Of a stretch of 39,486 bases of DNA, positions 7,420 to 15,860 are shown one piece after another; within the stretch, counting starts at the first letter, position 1, and each line of letters opens with the position of its first letter. Made by a program: the position numbers and the translations under genes. The notes under the pieces are model-generated. The model saw only the letters and a program-made list of their open reading frames with translations. It made no database searches and had not been told where the DNA came from. The stretch comes from Thermotogales bacterium (GTDB taxonomy: Bacteria > Thermotogota > Thermotogae > Petrotogales > Kosmotogaceae): positions 1 through 39,486 of the forward strand of contig PWXG01000157.1 in NCBI GenBank assembly GCA_003561215.1. The letters are read 5' to 3'.

Positions 7420-9699
7420 TTACAGAAGACTGCTAACACCGTCAACGATGACATCGGAATAGGGAAGGTGGGCTTTCAAAGTATCTCTAAGTAAAGGCAT
7501 CAGCGAATCTGATGGGAATTTCACGATTATTCGTTGTCTGAAGGATTTCCTGATCCTCGATATCAACGGTTCGACCGGTCCGAGAACTTCAGCCTCTTCT
7601 TTGTCCAGCGCAGTTGTCAGATCAGCCGCAAGCTGTGCAGCTTTCTGCTCTGCTTCATTCTTGTCAGGTCGTCCGACAACAATATCTGCAATGTGCGCGT
7701 AGGGGGGATAATTGAGTTCTTTTCTGATGGAGACTTCTGAGTTGTAGAAGAGTTCATAGTCCGACTTCTCGAGTGCAGTTATCACCCTGTTCGCGGGGTT
7801 GAACGTCTGGACAACCGTGTGTCCGCCAACCCCTCTCGATCCACGGCCTGCAACTTGAAACAACGTCTGAAAGGCAGACTCGGCAGCGTCAAACCTGGGT
7901 ATGTTAATAAGCCTGTCCGAATCCACTACGAGGACCAGGTCGACGCGAGGAAAGTCAAGCCCCTTGCTGATCATTTTGGTGCCTACCACGATCTGAGCCT
8001 GTCCTGATTCGATCATTCTCAGAGCTTTTTCATAGTCCTGAGGATTCGTAATTGTCTCTCGATCCATGCGCATCATCGACACCGAGGGGAATGTTCTCCT
8101 GAGTTCATGTTCAACTCTTTCAGTGCCGAATCCCCTGGCAACGAGGGTAGCTGATTCGCAACGATCGCATCTGGAAGGTGGAAGGGATTTTCTCCCACAG
8201 TAGTGACACTTCAGAACATTTGTTCCCCTGTGAAAGGTCATTCCCACGTCACAATTGTCGCATCTCCTGACGTTCCCGCAGGTCGTGCATACGACGTAGT
8301 TTGAAAACCCCTTTCGTTGAGTGAAGACAAAGCACTGACCTTTTCTTGTAATAGTTTGCTCGATTTCAGCTAAGGCTTTCTTGCTTATAATGCGAAACCC
8401 GTCTGTTTCGCGCATGTCAACAATCTCTACAGATATCTCTGCTTCAAATGGTCTTGTTGCAAGTCTGTGCATCAAAGGGGAACCGCCAAGGGCTTCGAAG
8501 AAACTCTTCACCCGGGGCGTTGCGGAACCTGCTATAACCGGAATACCGAGGTTCTTACCTTTGATCCGTGCTACCTCGAGTGCGTCGTAATGAGGAGAGG
8601 TCTGCTGAAAAAAGCTCGAATCGTGTTCCTCGTCAACGACAATTATTCCTGCCCTTCTCATGGGAACCCATACGGCACTGCGCGTTCCGACGAGAATGTC
8701 TATGTTCCCTTCGACTGCATCAAGCCAGATCTTCTGTCTTCGTGACTGTGTAAGATAACTGTGGTACTGGCGAACCTCTCTGCCCGGGAAGTGTCCTCTC
8801 ACTCTTGCGAGCAACTGAGGAGTGAGGGACACCTCGGGAACGAGCAGAAGTGCTTGTTTTCCCCTGTTAATGTAACTGTCCATGAGCTTGAAGTATATTT
8901 CAGTTTTTCCCGACCCTGTTATTCCGTAGATGAGGTGATCCCTGTCTGGGCTTGACTTGATATCCGAAAGAATCTTATGCTGGTCTGTAGTGAGATTCTC
9001 AGCAGATTTGAGAATCCATTCCGAATCGTTGTCACCAGGCGAATCGAAGACCTCGATTACTCCCTTCCTCTGTAGCGTATCGATAGGTGACCTGCTCTTG
9101 AGCTCAGCCAATTTGAGGAGCGCCGAAAGCTCCATGTCGTCTGCGGCAAGCAGTGTGTTGACCACTCTCCGGCCGGGTTCACTGAGCTCGGTATCTCTTA
9201 GTACTGCAAGGCTCGATACGAGCTTGACCTTTCGGACAAGGTTTTTCCTGGGTTCTGTCCTGGTATAGCTGTAAACGACCTTTATTTGGCCCTTTCTTCT
9301 CATCTCATCGAGTTTTTGTTTCCCAACTCGTTCCTGGGCTTTGCTGATAAGCATAGGAGCTCGTAGTTCGATGTTTGCGTCAAGAGGAATAACGAATCGC
9401 TCTGTCTTGATGAGTCTTCCTGGAGGAAAGAAGAGATCGAAGACCTTTCCTGGAGGAGCCAGGTAACGCTTGCAGACTTCGAGGGCGGTCTTGATATCCT
9501 CTTGGGTCAGATAAGAAGAGTCATCAATTAGCTTCGAGATCTTCTTAGTTGCGAAAGGGGGTTTTTCGACATCGAGTTTTGCAACATAGCCGATTGTCAT
9601 TCTCTGGGCAAAACTGGCTACAACCCTTTGTCCGGGATACAGAGCGAGTTCGGTTTCATATGTGAAAGCATCCAGAAGAGGACTGTTTGAAATTGCCAC
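7420..9699 (-). CDS. priA: Primosomal replication restart helicase PriA
   Basis: PriA recognises stalled forks and reloads the replicative helicase. Numbering from the GTG at 9699, the 759 residues show an N-terminal 3'-DNA-binding region, Walker A GITGSGKTE (259-267), the DEEH box (356-359) and GSATP (391-395). Eight zinc-binding cysteines (471, 474, 480, 483, 498, 501, 511, 514) and the C-terminal helicase lobe (MISKGLDFP) follow. The start is uncertain. The GTG at 9699 is 21 bases from the only good ribosome site (GGGAGG, just before the upstream stop). Reading upstream in frame adds residues that fit the family N-terminus and reaches an ATT at 9711, 9 bases from that site. The gene follows the tmcAL-like gene closely on the same strand. 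Confidence 0.95.
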   Translation of the reverse strand: MAISNSPLLDAFTYETELALYPGQRVVASFAQRMTIGYVAKLDVEKPPFATKKISKLIDDSSYLTQEDIKTALEVCKRYLAPPGKVFDLFFPPGRLIKTERFVIPLDANIELRAPMLISKAQERVGKQKLDEMRRKGQIKVVYSYTRTEPRKNLVRKVKLVSSLAVLRDTELSEPGRRVVNTLLAADDMELSALLKLAELKSRSPIDTLQRKGVIEVFDSPGDNDSEWILKSAENLTTDQHKILSDIKSSPDRDHLIYGITGSGKTEIYFKLMDSYINRGKQALLLVPEVSLTPQLLARVRGHFPGREVRQYHSYLTQSRRQKIWLDAVEGNIDILVGTRSAVWVPMRRAGIIVVDEEHDSSFFQQTSPHYDALEVARIKGKNLGIPVIAGSATPRVKSFFEALGGSPLMHRLATRPFEAEISVEIVDMRETDGFRIISKKALAEIEQTITRKGQCFVFTQRKGFSNYVVCTTCGNVRRCDNCDVGMTFHRGTNVLKCHYCGRKSLPPSRCDRCESATLVARGFGTERVEHELRRTFPSVSMMRMDRETITNPQDYEKALRMIESGQAQIVVGTKMISKGLDFPRVDLVLVVDSDRLINIPRFDAAESAFQTLFQVAGRGSRGVGGHTVVQTFNPANRVITALEKSDYELFYNSEVSIRKELNYPPYAHIADIVVGRPDKNEAEQKAAQLAADLTTALDKEEAEVLGPVEPLISRIRKSFRQRIIVKFPSDSLMPLLRDTLKAHLPYSDVIVDGVSSLL

Positions 9700-9715
9700 T
9701 TCTACGTAAATATAA

Positions 9716-10996
9716 TCATTCCTCCCGATATCTCACCGGTTCCTTGAAGTCCATAATGCCCTTTATCGCAGAGCGTTGAGGGCAAAGAAAAGCGTAGAGA
9801 CTGCTGGCCCTGAAATCGAGGAAAAGCTGTTCCTTGAAAAGCTCAACATCGATATCCGGACCATCTCTTTGGGACTTCTTCAGGAGCTTCTTCCATAGTG
9901 AGGGAGTTGTGATCATGGGAATAGAGAGTTGCTTTTTCACATCGGACAGAAACGCCCTGCCTTTCTCGTTGAATCCAAGAACACGCAGATACTGAGGGCC
10001 AAGAGCCCTGCTCTTTTCTACCAGCCTGGGTCTGATCGAAAACACCGCATTCAGAATGGTCCTGCAGATTCGTGTCCGCGTGAATCTTTTTGTTTTCACG
10101 CAATCCACGAATTCCTCGAGAGTCGTGCTATTGTCCGCACAGCTTTTGAACCTTGCATCGAGTCCCTCGCTGAACCCGTAGAGGCGGGAAAGATCCTCTC
10201 TCGGTGTAGCACGAGCAAACGGGACTAGTAGATCCTGGATTCTTTCAGGAAAAACAGGACCGCGGCCAGCTGCTATCTCTTTTCTCAGGATCTCCATCGA
10301 TTTTGCAGGGACAGAAAGAGCCACCTTGTTCCACTCGTCGCTACGGATCATCTGTCTTATCGCAGTTGCACTCGAGAACTCTCCGGTGAACACCTTCTCC
10401 GTGTCGTCTGCTCCGACGCGTTTTACAACACCGGGCTTCATATTGCTTCCGAGGAGCTTAATGGCAGTGATGTACTCCAGACCCAGTATGTTGTTTGACC
10501 GTCCTATCTCCTCGATTCGCTCTGAAAGCGCCCCAAATTCTCGAGCAAGATAATCACGCAAAGCGAATTTCCTGGCATTGGGAAATGATAGCCCGTCCTT
10601 GAGGTAGGCTTTTAGAGATTCCTTGTAATCTGGGGGTTCTAGAATCAACACTCCTGCAGTTGTCTCAAGCATCTTCAAGTCTGCAGTCTCGCTTCCAAAG
10701 ACGATATCTGTAACTCCAAGGTGTTCCAGGGTCCATACTGAACCCAGGGCGAATCCACCTGCATCTTGAATCGCATAGACTGCCGGGATTTCGAGAACAA
10801 GGTCCACACCTTCGCTCAATGCCACTTCACATCTTGCATACTTGTTTACTATAGCGGGTTCACCGCGCTGAACAAAGTTTCCGCTCATCACGGCGATCGT
10901 TACTTCAGGTGCAACCAGTTCTCTGGCCTCGTTGAGATGGTACAGATGGCCTTTGTGAAAGGGGTTATACTCTACTACTATGCCGAGGATTCTCAT
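9716..10996 (-). CDS. tmcAL: tRNA(Met) cytidine acetate ligase-like protein
   Basis: The N-terminal nucleotidyltransferase fold is plain: [17 protein letters not shown] contains the HxGH nucleotide-binding motif, followed by [11 protein letters not shown] and the LVLEIP segment typical of TmcAL (formerly DUF795/YlbM). TmcAL activates acetate with ATP and acetylates C34 of elongator tRNA-Met. The C-terminal helical part is less conserved but of the expected length (426 residues in total). The ATG at 10996 matches the family N-terminus. A TTG at 11023 would add nine residues and has no better ribosome site. It overlaps the 3' end of the panD frame by 32 bases and is followed 16 bases later by priA. 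Confidence 0.88.
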   Translation of the reverse strand: MRILGIVVEYNPFHKGHLYHLNEARELVAPEVTIAVMSGNFVQRGEPAIVNKYARCEVALSEGVDLVLEIPAVYAIQDAGGFALGSVWTLEHLGVTDIVFGSETADLKMLETTAGVLILEPPDYKESLKAYLKDGLSFPNARKFALRDYLAREFGALSERIEEIGRSNNILGLEYITAIKLLGSNMKPGVVKRVGADDTEKVFTGEFSSATAIRQMIRSDEWNKVALSVPAKSMEILRKEIAAGRGPVFPERIQDLLVPFARATPREDLSRLYGFSEGLDARFKSCADNSTTLEEFVDCVKTKRFTRTRICRTILNAVFSIRPRLVEKSRALGPQYLRVLGFNEKGRAFLSDVKKQLSIPMITTPSLWKKLLKKSQRDGPDIDVELFKEQLFLDFRASSLYAFLCPQRSAIKGIMDFKEPVRYREE

Positions 10997-11339
10997 TATC
11001 GAGAGGGTGATTGTTCTCGTCAACCCTGACTATCGTTGGACCAGTGTACTCTTTGTCCTCAAACAGCGCGTAAGACATGATAATAATCAGGTCACCGATT
11101 TCTCCAAGCCTTGCCGCGGCGCCGTTGAGTCCAATACTACCACTACCCGGCGCACCGCGCATCACTTAGGTCTCGAGTCGCTGACCGTTGTTGATGTTCG
11201 CTATCTGAACAAGCTCATACTCACGAATATCGGCAAGCTTCATGAGCTCTTCATCTATGGTGATACTGCCTTCGTAGTGAAGGCTCTTGTCCGTTATCTT
11301 CACCCTGTGCAGTTTTGCCTTTAGCATCATTCGGGTCAA
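10965..11339 (-). pseudogene. panD: Aspartate 1-decarboxylase interrupted by an in-frame TAA
   Basis: PanD makes beta-alanine for pantothenate and CoA by a pyruvoyl-dependent decarboxylation. The TTG at 11339 has GGAGG 8 bases upstream. From it the protein keeps exact register with E. coli PanD: Lys9, His11, Tyr22 and the Gly24-Ser25 self-cleavage site (HYEGS), then Arg54. Codon 58, the catalytic tyrosine in E. coli, is TAA (11166-11168). The same frame continues with clear PanD homology ([22 protein letters not shown]) to a TAA at 10965. A single base change from TAT or TAC explains it. It is either a nonsense mutation or a sequence error. The first fragment alone would lack most of the active site. 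Confidence 0.88.
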
Positions 11340-11561
11340 CCCATTCACCTCCCGAAGCCGTGACGATATTCTCCGCTTCCAATCGTATCAGGAAACTGCC
11401 CTTTCTACCACTCAGAAACGATTCTTTATGAGGGACCAACGAGTAAGCAATAAATAGTAACGGAGCGAGCCAGGCAGGCACTTTTCCGCGAGAAGCTGTG
11501 ATTCTGAGGCCCCGGAAATACGATGCTACTTATGATAACATGATTTCAGGAGGTTTCTCAA

Positions 11562-12968
11562 ATGCCGACCAGGAAGTTTGACGGTGTTGCAAGCCTCATG
11601 AGGTGGATAAAGGAAGTATCTTCTACTTTCATGAACGAACCGGTCCAATTCCATGGAGAAGTGCGGTATGCGCGCATCAACAGGAGAGGTGTACTTGACA
11701 TTGAACTTGTTGAGACTGCCAGCATGTTTGGAGGGAGTTACAGTTATCAGATACCCTGCCAGCTGGAGAATCCTCAGGATGTGCTCGGGCGACTCAAAAT
11801 AGGCAGACCATCGGAAATGGAAGCCGAAGACTACACGATTCTTGGATTACTCCAGTTCAGGGTAACTCAGAACCGTTATGTTGTCGAAGTCATAGCGATT
11901 GAGCCTTTTGGAAAGGGTGCCATTGAGAAGAGGAGAAAGAAGATCCTGGAGAAGCTGGAACTAGAGGGACTATATCCCGTAGAGAAGCTTGAATCCATTC
12001 GCGATCTAGGTGATCCCATAACAAAGATCGCAGTGCTCGCTTCTCCTGGCACTCGAGGGTTGGTAGACATGCTGACCAACATTGCGATGTCCAGGATCGT
12101 TCCTGAAGTCTATCTTTATCCGGTGGCAGTAGAAGGCCCTACTGCGCCCGCAAGCATGGTGGATGCCATTGACCTTGCGAATTCCTGTGATGCTCAGCTC
12201 ATCGTTATTGTCAGGGGAGGAGGGGCGCAGAGCGGGCTGATATACCTTGATGAAGAAAGGCTTGCTAGAAGAGTTATTCAGTCTAGGATTCCCGTTATAG
12301 TAGGTATCGGACACACTGAAGACGTCACATTGCTCGATTACGTTGCCAGGTTGTCTCTTGAAACCCCAACGGCTGTTGGGCGAGAAATCGCATACACCAA
12401 TGAAGCCTATCTTGAGGCACTCGAACGCAGCTCCCAAGAATTTCGGCGAGAATTTGTCGATCTTTGCAGACGGCGCAGGCTAATGGTAACTGAAGCAGAG
12501 AAAGGGATCCGAGCATATGGTCTTGAGAGAGTTGCAGCTTCGAACCTGAAGAACGTAACAGGCCTCGCAAGGACTCTTCGATTATCTGCAGAGAGCTATA
12601 CACCTGAAGGATCAGGATTCTGGCGACTTGTCAGGGAATATCGCAAATCGGCAGAGAACCTTCTGCGCGATCGTTTCGAGTTGTTGTCAGGCGATGCAGG
12701 TGATCTTTTCGATTCTATGGATCGCTGGCTACAAATTGTGCGTTCCAGGCTAGAGACATCTACTGCAGTTGTCAGATCGATGAATCCGATAAGATCTCTC
12801 TTTAAGGGAGGGGCGATCGTCACGGATGAATACGGTCATCCTGTTACGACCATAGACAGTGTGGACGTCGGAGATGAACTAAACGTCAGGGTCGAGGATG
12901 GAACAATCTCTTGCGAAGTGGTGAGCAAGGCGAAAAAAGATCTTCCAAAACCTGTGAAGACGAGGTGA
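11562..12968 (+). CDS. xseA: Exodeoxyribonuclease VII large subunit (divergent)
   Basis: This is the catalytic subunit of exonuclease VII, which degrades single-stranded DNA from either end into oligonucleotides. The 468 residues show a poorly conserved N-terminal OB-like region (about 20-115). The core follows with EKRRKKILEKLELEG, IAVLASPGTRG, IVIVRGGGA, RIPVIVGIGHTEDVTLLDYVA and ETPTAVG, the family landmarks. A long helical region comes next, then a short C-terminal tail (IRSLFKGGAIVT). It is divergent from E. coli XseA, but the order of motifs is intact. The ATG has AGGAGG about 9 bases upstream. It is followed 4 bases after its stop by the small subunit gene, which supports the assignment. 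Confidence 0.9.
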   Translation: MPTRKFDGVASLMRWIKEVSSTFMNEPVQFHGEVRYARINRRGVLDIELVETASMFGGSYSYQIPCQLENPQDVLGRLKIGRPSEMEAEDYTILGLLQFRVTQNRYVVEVIAIEPFGKGAIEKRRKKILEKLELEGLYPVEKLESIRDLGDPITKIAVLASPGTRGLVDMLTNIAMSRIVPEVYLYPVAVEGPTAPASMVDAIDLANSCDAQLIVIVRGGGAQSGLIYLDEERLARRVIQSRIPVIVGIGHTEDVTLLDYVARLSLETPTAVGREIAYTNEAYLEALERSSQEFRREFVDLCRRRRLMVTEAEKGIRAYGLERVAASNLKNVTGLARTLRLSAESYTPEGSGFWRLVREYRKSAENLLRDRFELLSGDAGDLFDSMDRWLQIVRSRLETSTAVVRSMNPIRSLFKGGAIVTDEYGHPVTTIDSVDVGDELNVRVEDGTISCEVVSKAKKDLPKPVKTR

Positions 12969-12972
12969 TCTG

Positions 12973-13305
12973 GTGAAGAACACTGAGAAGATACAGGAGA
13001 TGAGTATTGAGGAAATTAAAGCTTTCCTGCAAGGGCTTGACGATAAGCAAATGAAGGAGATTCGCTTTTCCGATGCTCTGGGAATTGCAGAGAGAGTCTC
13101 CGAGCTATTTGAAGTTGAGCGCGAGCGAATAGACATAGAAGATGCGATTGATCTTTACGAAAAGGGTATGGATCTTCTGATTGTGTGCAGGGAGAAGCTG
13201 GCGGTTGTTGAGAGCAAGAAAGAGGAAATCGACAGGAAATATCGCGCCCTCATAGAATCACAGCAGGAGAAGAGAGATTCTGCTGAGAATCGCGAAAGCG
13301 ACTGA
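12973..13305 (+). CDS. xseB: Exodeoxyribonuclease VII small subunit
   Basis: A 110-residue acidic helical protein. Residues about 38-90 (FSDALGIAERVSELFEVERE..., DAIDLYEKGMDLL, CREKL) follow the XseB pattern of two helices with the conserved YEKG turn and a C-terminal helix that packs on XseA. The N-terminal 35 residues are an extension beyond the usual 70-80 residue protein. The GTG start lies 4 bases after the xseA stop, with GAGGTGA as ribosome site, and the two subunits are expected to be co-translated. The sequence alone would be weak, but position and motif together make it fairly certain. Confidence 0.82.
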   Translation: MKNTEKIQEMSIEEIKAFLQGLDDKQMKEIRFSDALGIAERVSELFEVERERIDIEDAIDLYEKGMDLLIVCREKLAVVESKKEEIDRKYRALIESQQEKRDSAENRESD

Positions 13306-13313
13306 GGTGAATC

Positions 13314-14192
13314 ATGTTTTCTAGTGCAGTATCTATAGCCAGCAGTTTTACCCGACCAGTGATAATTTCTGCGAGAAGAATTGACGGAAAGGTCAGCTGT
13401 GCAATAGGTTCTTTCGTTGTTCTGAACGAAGACGGATGGATTGTAACGGTAGCTCATCTATGGCAGTCATACTTCGAATACAAGAAGCACGAAGATGCCG
13501 TGAAGAGTTACAGAGAAGAACTCTCGAGGATAGAACAAGACGAAAGCTTGAGCGAGAAGAAGCGCGAGAAGCTGATTACATCTCTGGAAATTGACAAGGG
13601 AATAATCCAGAACCACTCTTTCTGGTGGGGAGAGGACGGCATCGTGCTCAAGGATATCAGGCCGTATCCAGAGGGAGACATTGTCACAGGAAGGCTGGAA
13701 CCTTTTAACAAACCCAAAGGTATGCGATTTCCAGTAATAAAGAACCCCGACATGAATCTTGATATCGGTACAAGTCTTTGCAAACTAGGGTACCCTTTTC
13801 ACAAGATCAAGGCTTCCTTTGATGAACAAAGAGGAGCTTTCATCCTTCCTGGTAAGATCACACCGGCGCTATTTCCTATGGAAGGTCTTTTTACACGACA
13901 TGTCATTGCAGGTAAATCGAAACGGACCGGTCGAGAGATCAAGTTCCTGGAGACCTCGTCTCCCGGACTGATGGGTCAGAGCGGAGGGCCTATCTTTGAC
14001 ACGAAAGCTACTATTTGGGCGATTCAGAGCAGGACCGTCCATTTTCCGCTTGGCTTCAGCCCAAAAGTGAAGAGACGTGGACAGGAGATCGAAGAGAACC
14101 AGTTTTTAAATGTCGGCTGGGGAGTACACCCTGAGACAGTAGTGAGTTTTTTGAATGATAACAACATTAGCTTCAGGATGTCCAACTACTGA
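13314..14192 (+). CDS. Trypsin-like serine protease, cytoplasmic
   Basis: The 292 residues show the S1-type catalytic pattern: His48 in VTVAHLW, Asp150 in NLDIGTSL as a possible catalytic acid, and Ser223 in GQSGGPIFD. A charged helical insertion (about 54-100) follows the histidine strand. There is no signal peptide or membrane segment and no PDZ domain, so it differs from HtrA/DegP and probably acts in the cytoplasm. The substrate is unknown. The ATG has GAGGTGA upstream and lies only 8 bases after xseB, so it is likely in the xse operon. Its 3' end overlaps the converging nitroreductase pseudogene by 20 bases. The assignment to chymotrypsin-fold peptidases is good; the role is not known. 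Confidence 0.8.
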   Translation: MFSSAVSIASSFTRPVIISARRIDGKVSCAIGSFVVLNEDGWIVTVAHLWQSYFEYKKHEDAVKSYREELSRIEQDESLSEKKREKLITSLEIDKGIIQNHSFWWGEDGIVLKDIRPYPEGDIVTGRLEPFNKPKGMRFPVIKNPDMNLDIGTSLCKLGYPFHKIKASFDEQRGAFILPGKITPALFPMEGLFTRHVIAGKSKRTGREIKFLETSSPGLMGQSGGPIFDTKATIWAIQSRTVHFPLGFSPKVKRRGQEIEENQFLNVGWGVHPETVVSFLNDNNISFRMSNY

Positions 14193-14884
14193 GTTCATCA
14201 AAGACCTTGTGCTGTCTGAACCAGAGCTCGTAGACCCGTTCGGATATCTTCCTGATCGTTGAACCGGAACTGGACTCTCTGGCTGATGCAAAAGCATGGT
14301 ATAAAGCTATCCCCAGATCTGAATAACGAATTGCTGCATTCTTTGCGTTGCCCACGCTAATAAGCAGTCGATCATTCGAGACTTCTCAAATCTCCATGGC
14401 TGTCTCTTCGTTGCTAAGGGAGCTAGAATAGTCGCTTCGAGCACTTCTATCATAACGGTAGAGCGAACCGTTTCTCCTCGAGGAAAAAAGCTGTCGAACG
14501 GCTTTCTGCCTTTCTTCACAAACAGCTCGCCGAAGCTCTTTCCGCCGGAGGTTTCACCAAAGAGCCCACATACCGGAGAACCCGAAGGTCTCAAACCTGT
14601 GTGCCAACAGGTATCAAAGCCGATACGAGTTAGCTCGATGAGAATTTCTTCTCCCTGAAAGCCACAAAGGACAAGATCGTCATATTCTTGTTTCACGGGA
14701 ACATGAATATACGCTGAAGCCATTCGGGTGTCTTCAGAAGTCTTCCAGTTGAACGACGCCTCTCTTTCAGAGAATTAAGTAGCGGAAAGAGAAGGCTTAT
14801 TGCCTTCTTGTCCTCGCTGGTCAGTTTGTAAGGAGAGAGTTTCCTGGTAGAGCGTCTCCTTCTTGCGAGTTCTATGAAACTCAA
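14173..14884 (-). pseudogene. Nitroreductase-family protein (TM1586-like), two frameshifts
   Basis: Three consecutive minus-strand frames together make one protein. The first, from a TTG at 14884 with AGAGG upstream, gives the nitroreductase N-terminus (FIELARRRRSTRKLSP, then LTSEDKKAIS). Near 14765-14775 homology moves to a second frame that gives LVLCGFQGEEILIELTRIG, FDTCWHTG and LAPLATKRQPWRF, the flavin-binding core pattern. Near 14350-14362 it moves to a third frame with AIRYSDLGIALYHAF. Each jump fits loss of a single base. Intact members are FMN-dependent oxidoreductases of about 230-250 residues. Either the gene is decayed or the assembly has two indel errors. The 97 bases between this and the next gene show nothing. 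Confidence 0.8.
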
Positions 14885-14981
14885 GAGATGTACCTCTGTT
14901 CAACCATAAGTCCAGCCTGATCAATGATCTTTTGTTACAACTCTACCCAGAAAAGCACGAAGGAGTATTTCTAACGGTCAC

Positions 14982-15758
14982 TCATAGGAGAACACAGAAT
15001 CTTGAGCAGAACTCTTGGGTTACTGAACGCAAACGATCGTCAAGCAAATGAACGGCCTCTTCGACCACCCGGTCGGGAATATGCCTGTAGTAAGCATGAG
15101 CGATGCTCCCGGCAATGCATGCGAGAGTATCTGAATCCCCTCCCAGCGAAACCGCTTTTCTTATAGCGTCGACGAAATCCTTTGATTCGAGAAAGGCTCG
15201 GATTGAGTGAGGTACTGTACCATGAGACGTCGGATCAAATGAGTACCACTTGCGAACAGACGCGATAGGTTCCGTGAGGTCATAGTCGAAAGATGACTCA
15301 ATATAGTCTGCAATTTCTCTCTTGGTCTTTCCGATTCTGGCGAGAAACACTGCAGAAGCAGTTGCCTGGGCGCCTTTGATTCCCTCAGTGTGGTTGTGTG
15401 TCACTTCAGCACTTCTCGTTGCTTCAAGAACAACTGATTCAAGATCGTTGAAAGCAAAACCAATTGGACTGACACGCATTGCCGAACCATTGCCGAAACT
15501 GCCGTAAGGTTTGCTTGTTTCCGAGCTTGCCCAAAGAGAAAAGGAGTCACCATATCCCCTATCTGGATATAGTCTGTGATATTGCCTGAGACTCTTCGAG
15601 TAATCACGATCGCCCATGACACCGTCTGCAATTGCCACAGTCAGCACAGTATCATCAGTGAAGGTTGATTTTTCAATGAATAGTGGGAATTCCTCAGTCT
15701 TTATAAAGCTGTGCTCATAGGGCGAACCGATTATGTCACCAATAATTGCACCCAACAA
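14982..15758 (-). CDS. ADP-ribosylglycohydrolase family protein
   Basis: A DraG-type dinuclear-Mg hydrolase that removes ADP-ribose from proteins or nucleic acids. Motifs in order are LGAIIGDIIGSPYE at the N-terminus, FTDDTVLTVAIA (metal-binding TDDT), GNGSAMRVSPIG, and GGDSDTLACIAGSIAHAYY near the C-terminus, which supplies the remaining metal ligands. The length is 258 residues. I chose the TTG at 15758 because it gives the family-typical MLGAIIGD start and sits 11 bases after GAGG. The frame is open back to 15845, but that adds a hydrophobic stretch overlapping the divergent promoter region. No ADP-ribosyltransferase or DarT-like toxin gene is next to it. Confidence 0.9.
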   Translation of the reverse strand: MLGAIIGDIIGSPYEHSFIKTEEFPLFIEKSTFTDDTVLTVAIADGVMGDRDYSKSLRQYHRLYPDRGYGDSFSLWASSETSKPYGSFGNGSAMRVSPIGFAFNDLESVVLEATRSAEVTHNHTEGIKGAQATASAVFLARIGKTKREIADYIESSFDYDLTEPIASVRKWYSFDPTSHGTVPHSIRAFLESKDFVDAIRKAVSLGGDSDTLACIAGSIAHAYYRHIPDRVVEEAVHLLDDRLRSVTQEFCSRFCVLL

Positions 15759-15804
15759 TGGAATCACACCCTCACGAATTCCTGAGCAAAAATAGTATAG
15801 AATA

Positions 15805-15835
15805 TTGACAATCAAATAATGATATAATATATAAA
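15805..15835 (+). promoter_or_regulatory. Candidate promoter of the RND exporter gene
   Basis: A perfect TTGACA (15805-15810) stands 17 bases before TATATA (15828-15833) and 19 before TATAAA (15830-15835). A TATAAT at 15823-15828 is too close to pair with it. The AT-rich stretch at 15790-15836 separates two divergent genes, and transcription would start 20-30 bases before the TTG start at 15861. Confidence 0.5.
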
Positions 15836-15860
15836 GTTGCCTCATTTGGAGTTGATACTC

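Noticed and set aside
10965-11339. Recoding of the panD TAA as a programmed readthrough or selenocysteine site
   Set aside because: TAA is not used for selenocysteine and there is no downstream structure or readthrough context I can see. A nonsense change or sequencing error is simpler.
11251-11481. Minus-strand frame of 76 codons overlapping the panD start, with a hydrophobic N-terminus
   Set aside because: It overlaps panD in another frame, has no ribosome site and matches no family I know. panD homology explains the overlap.
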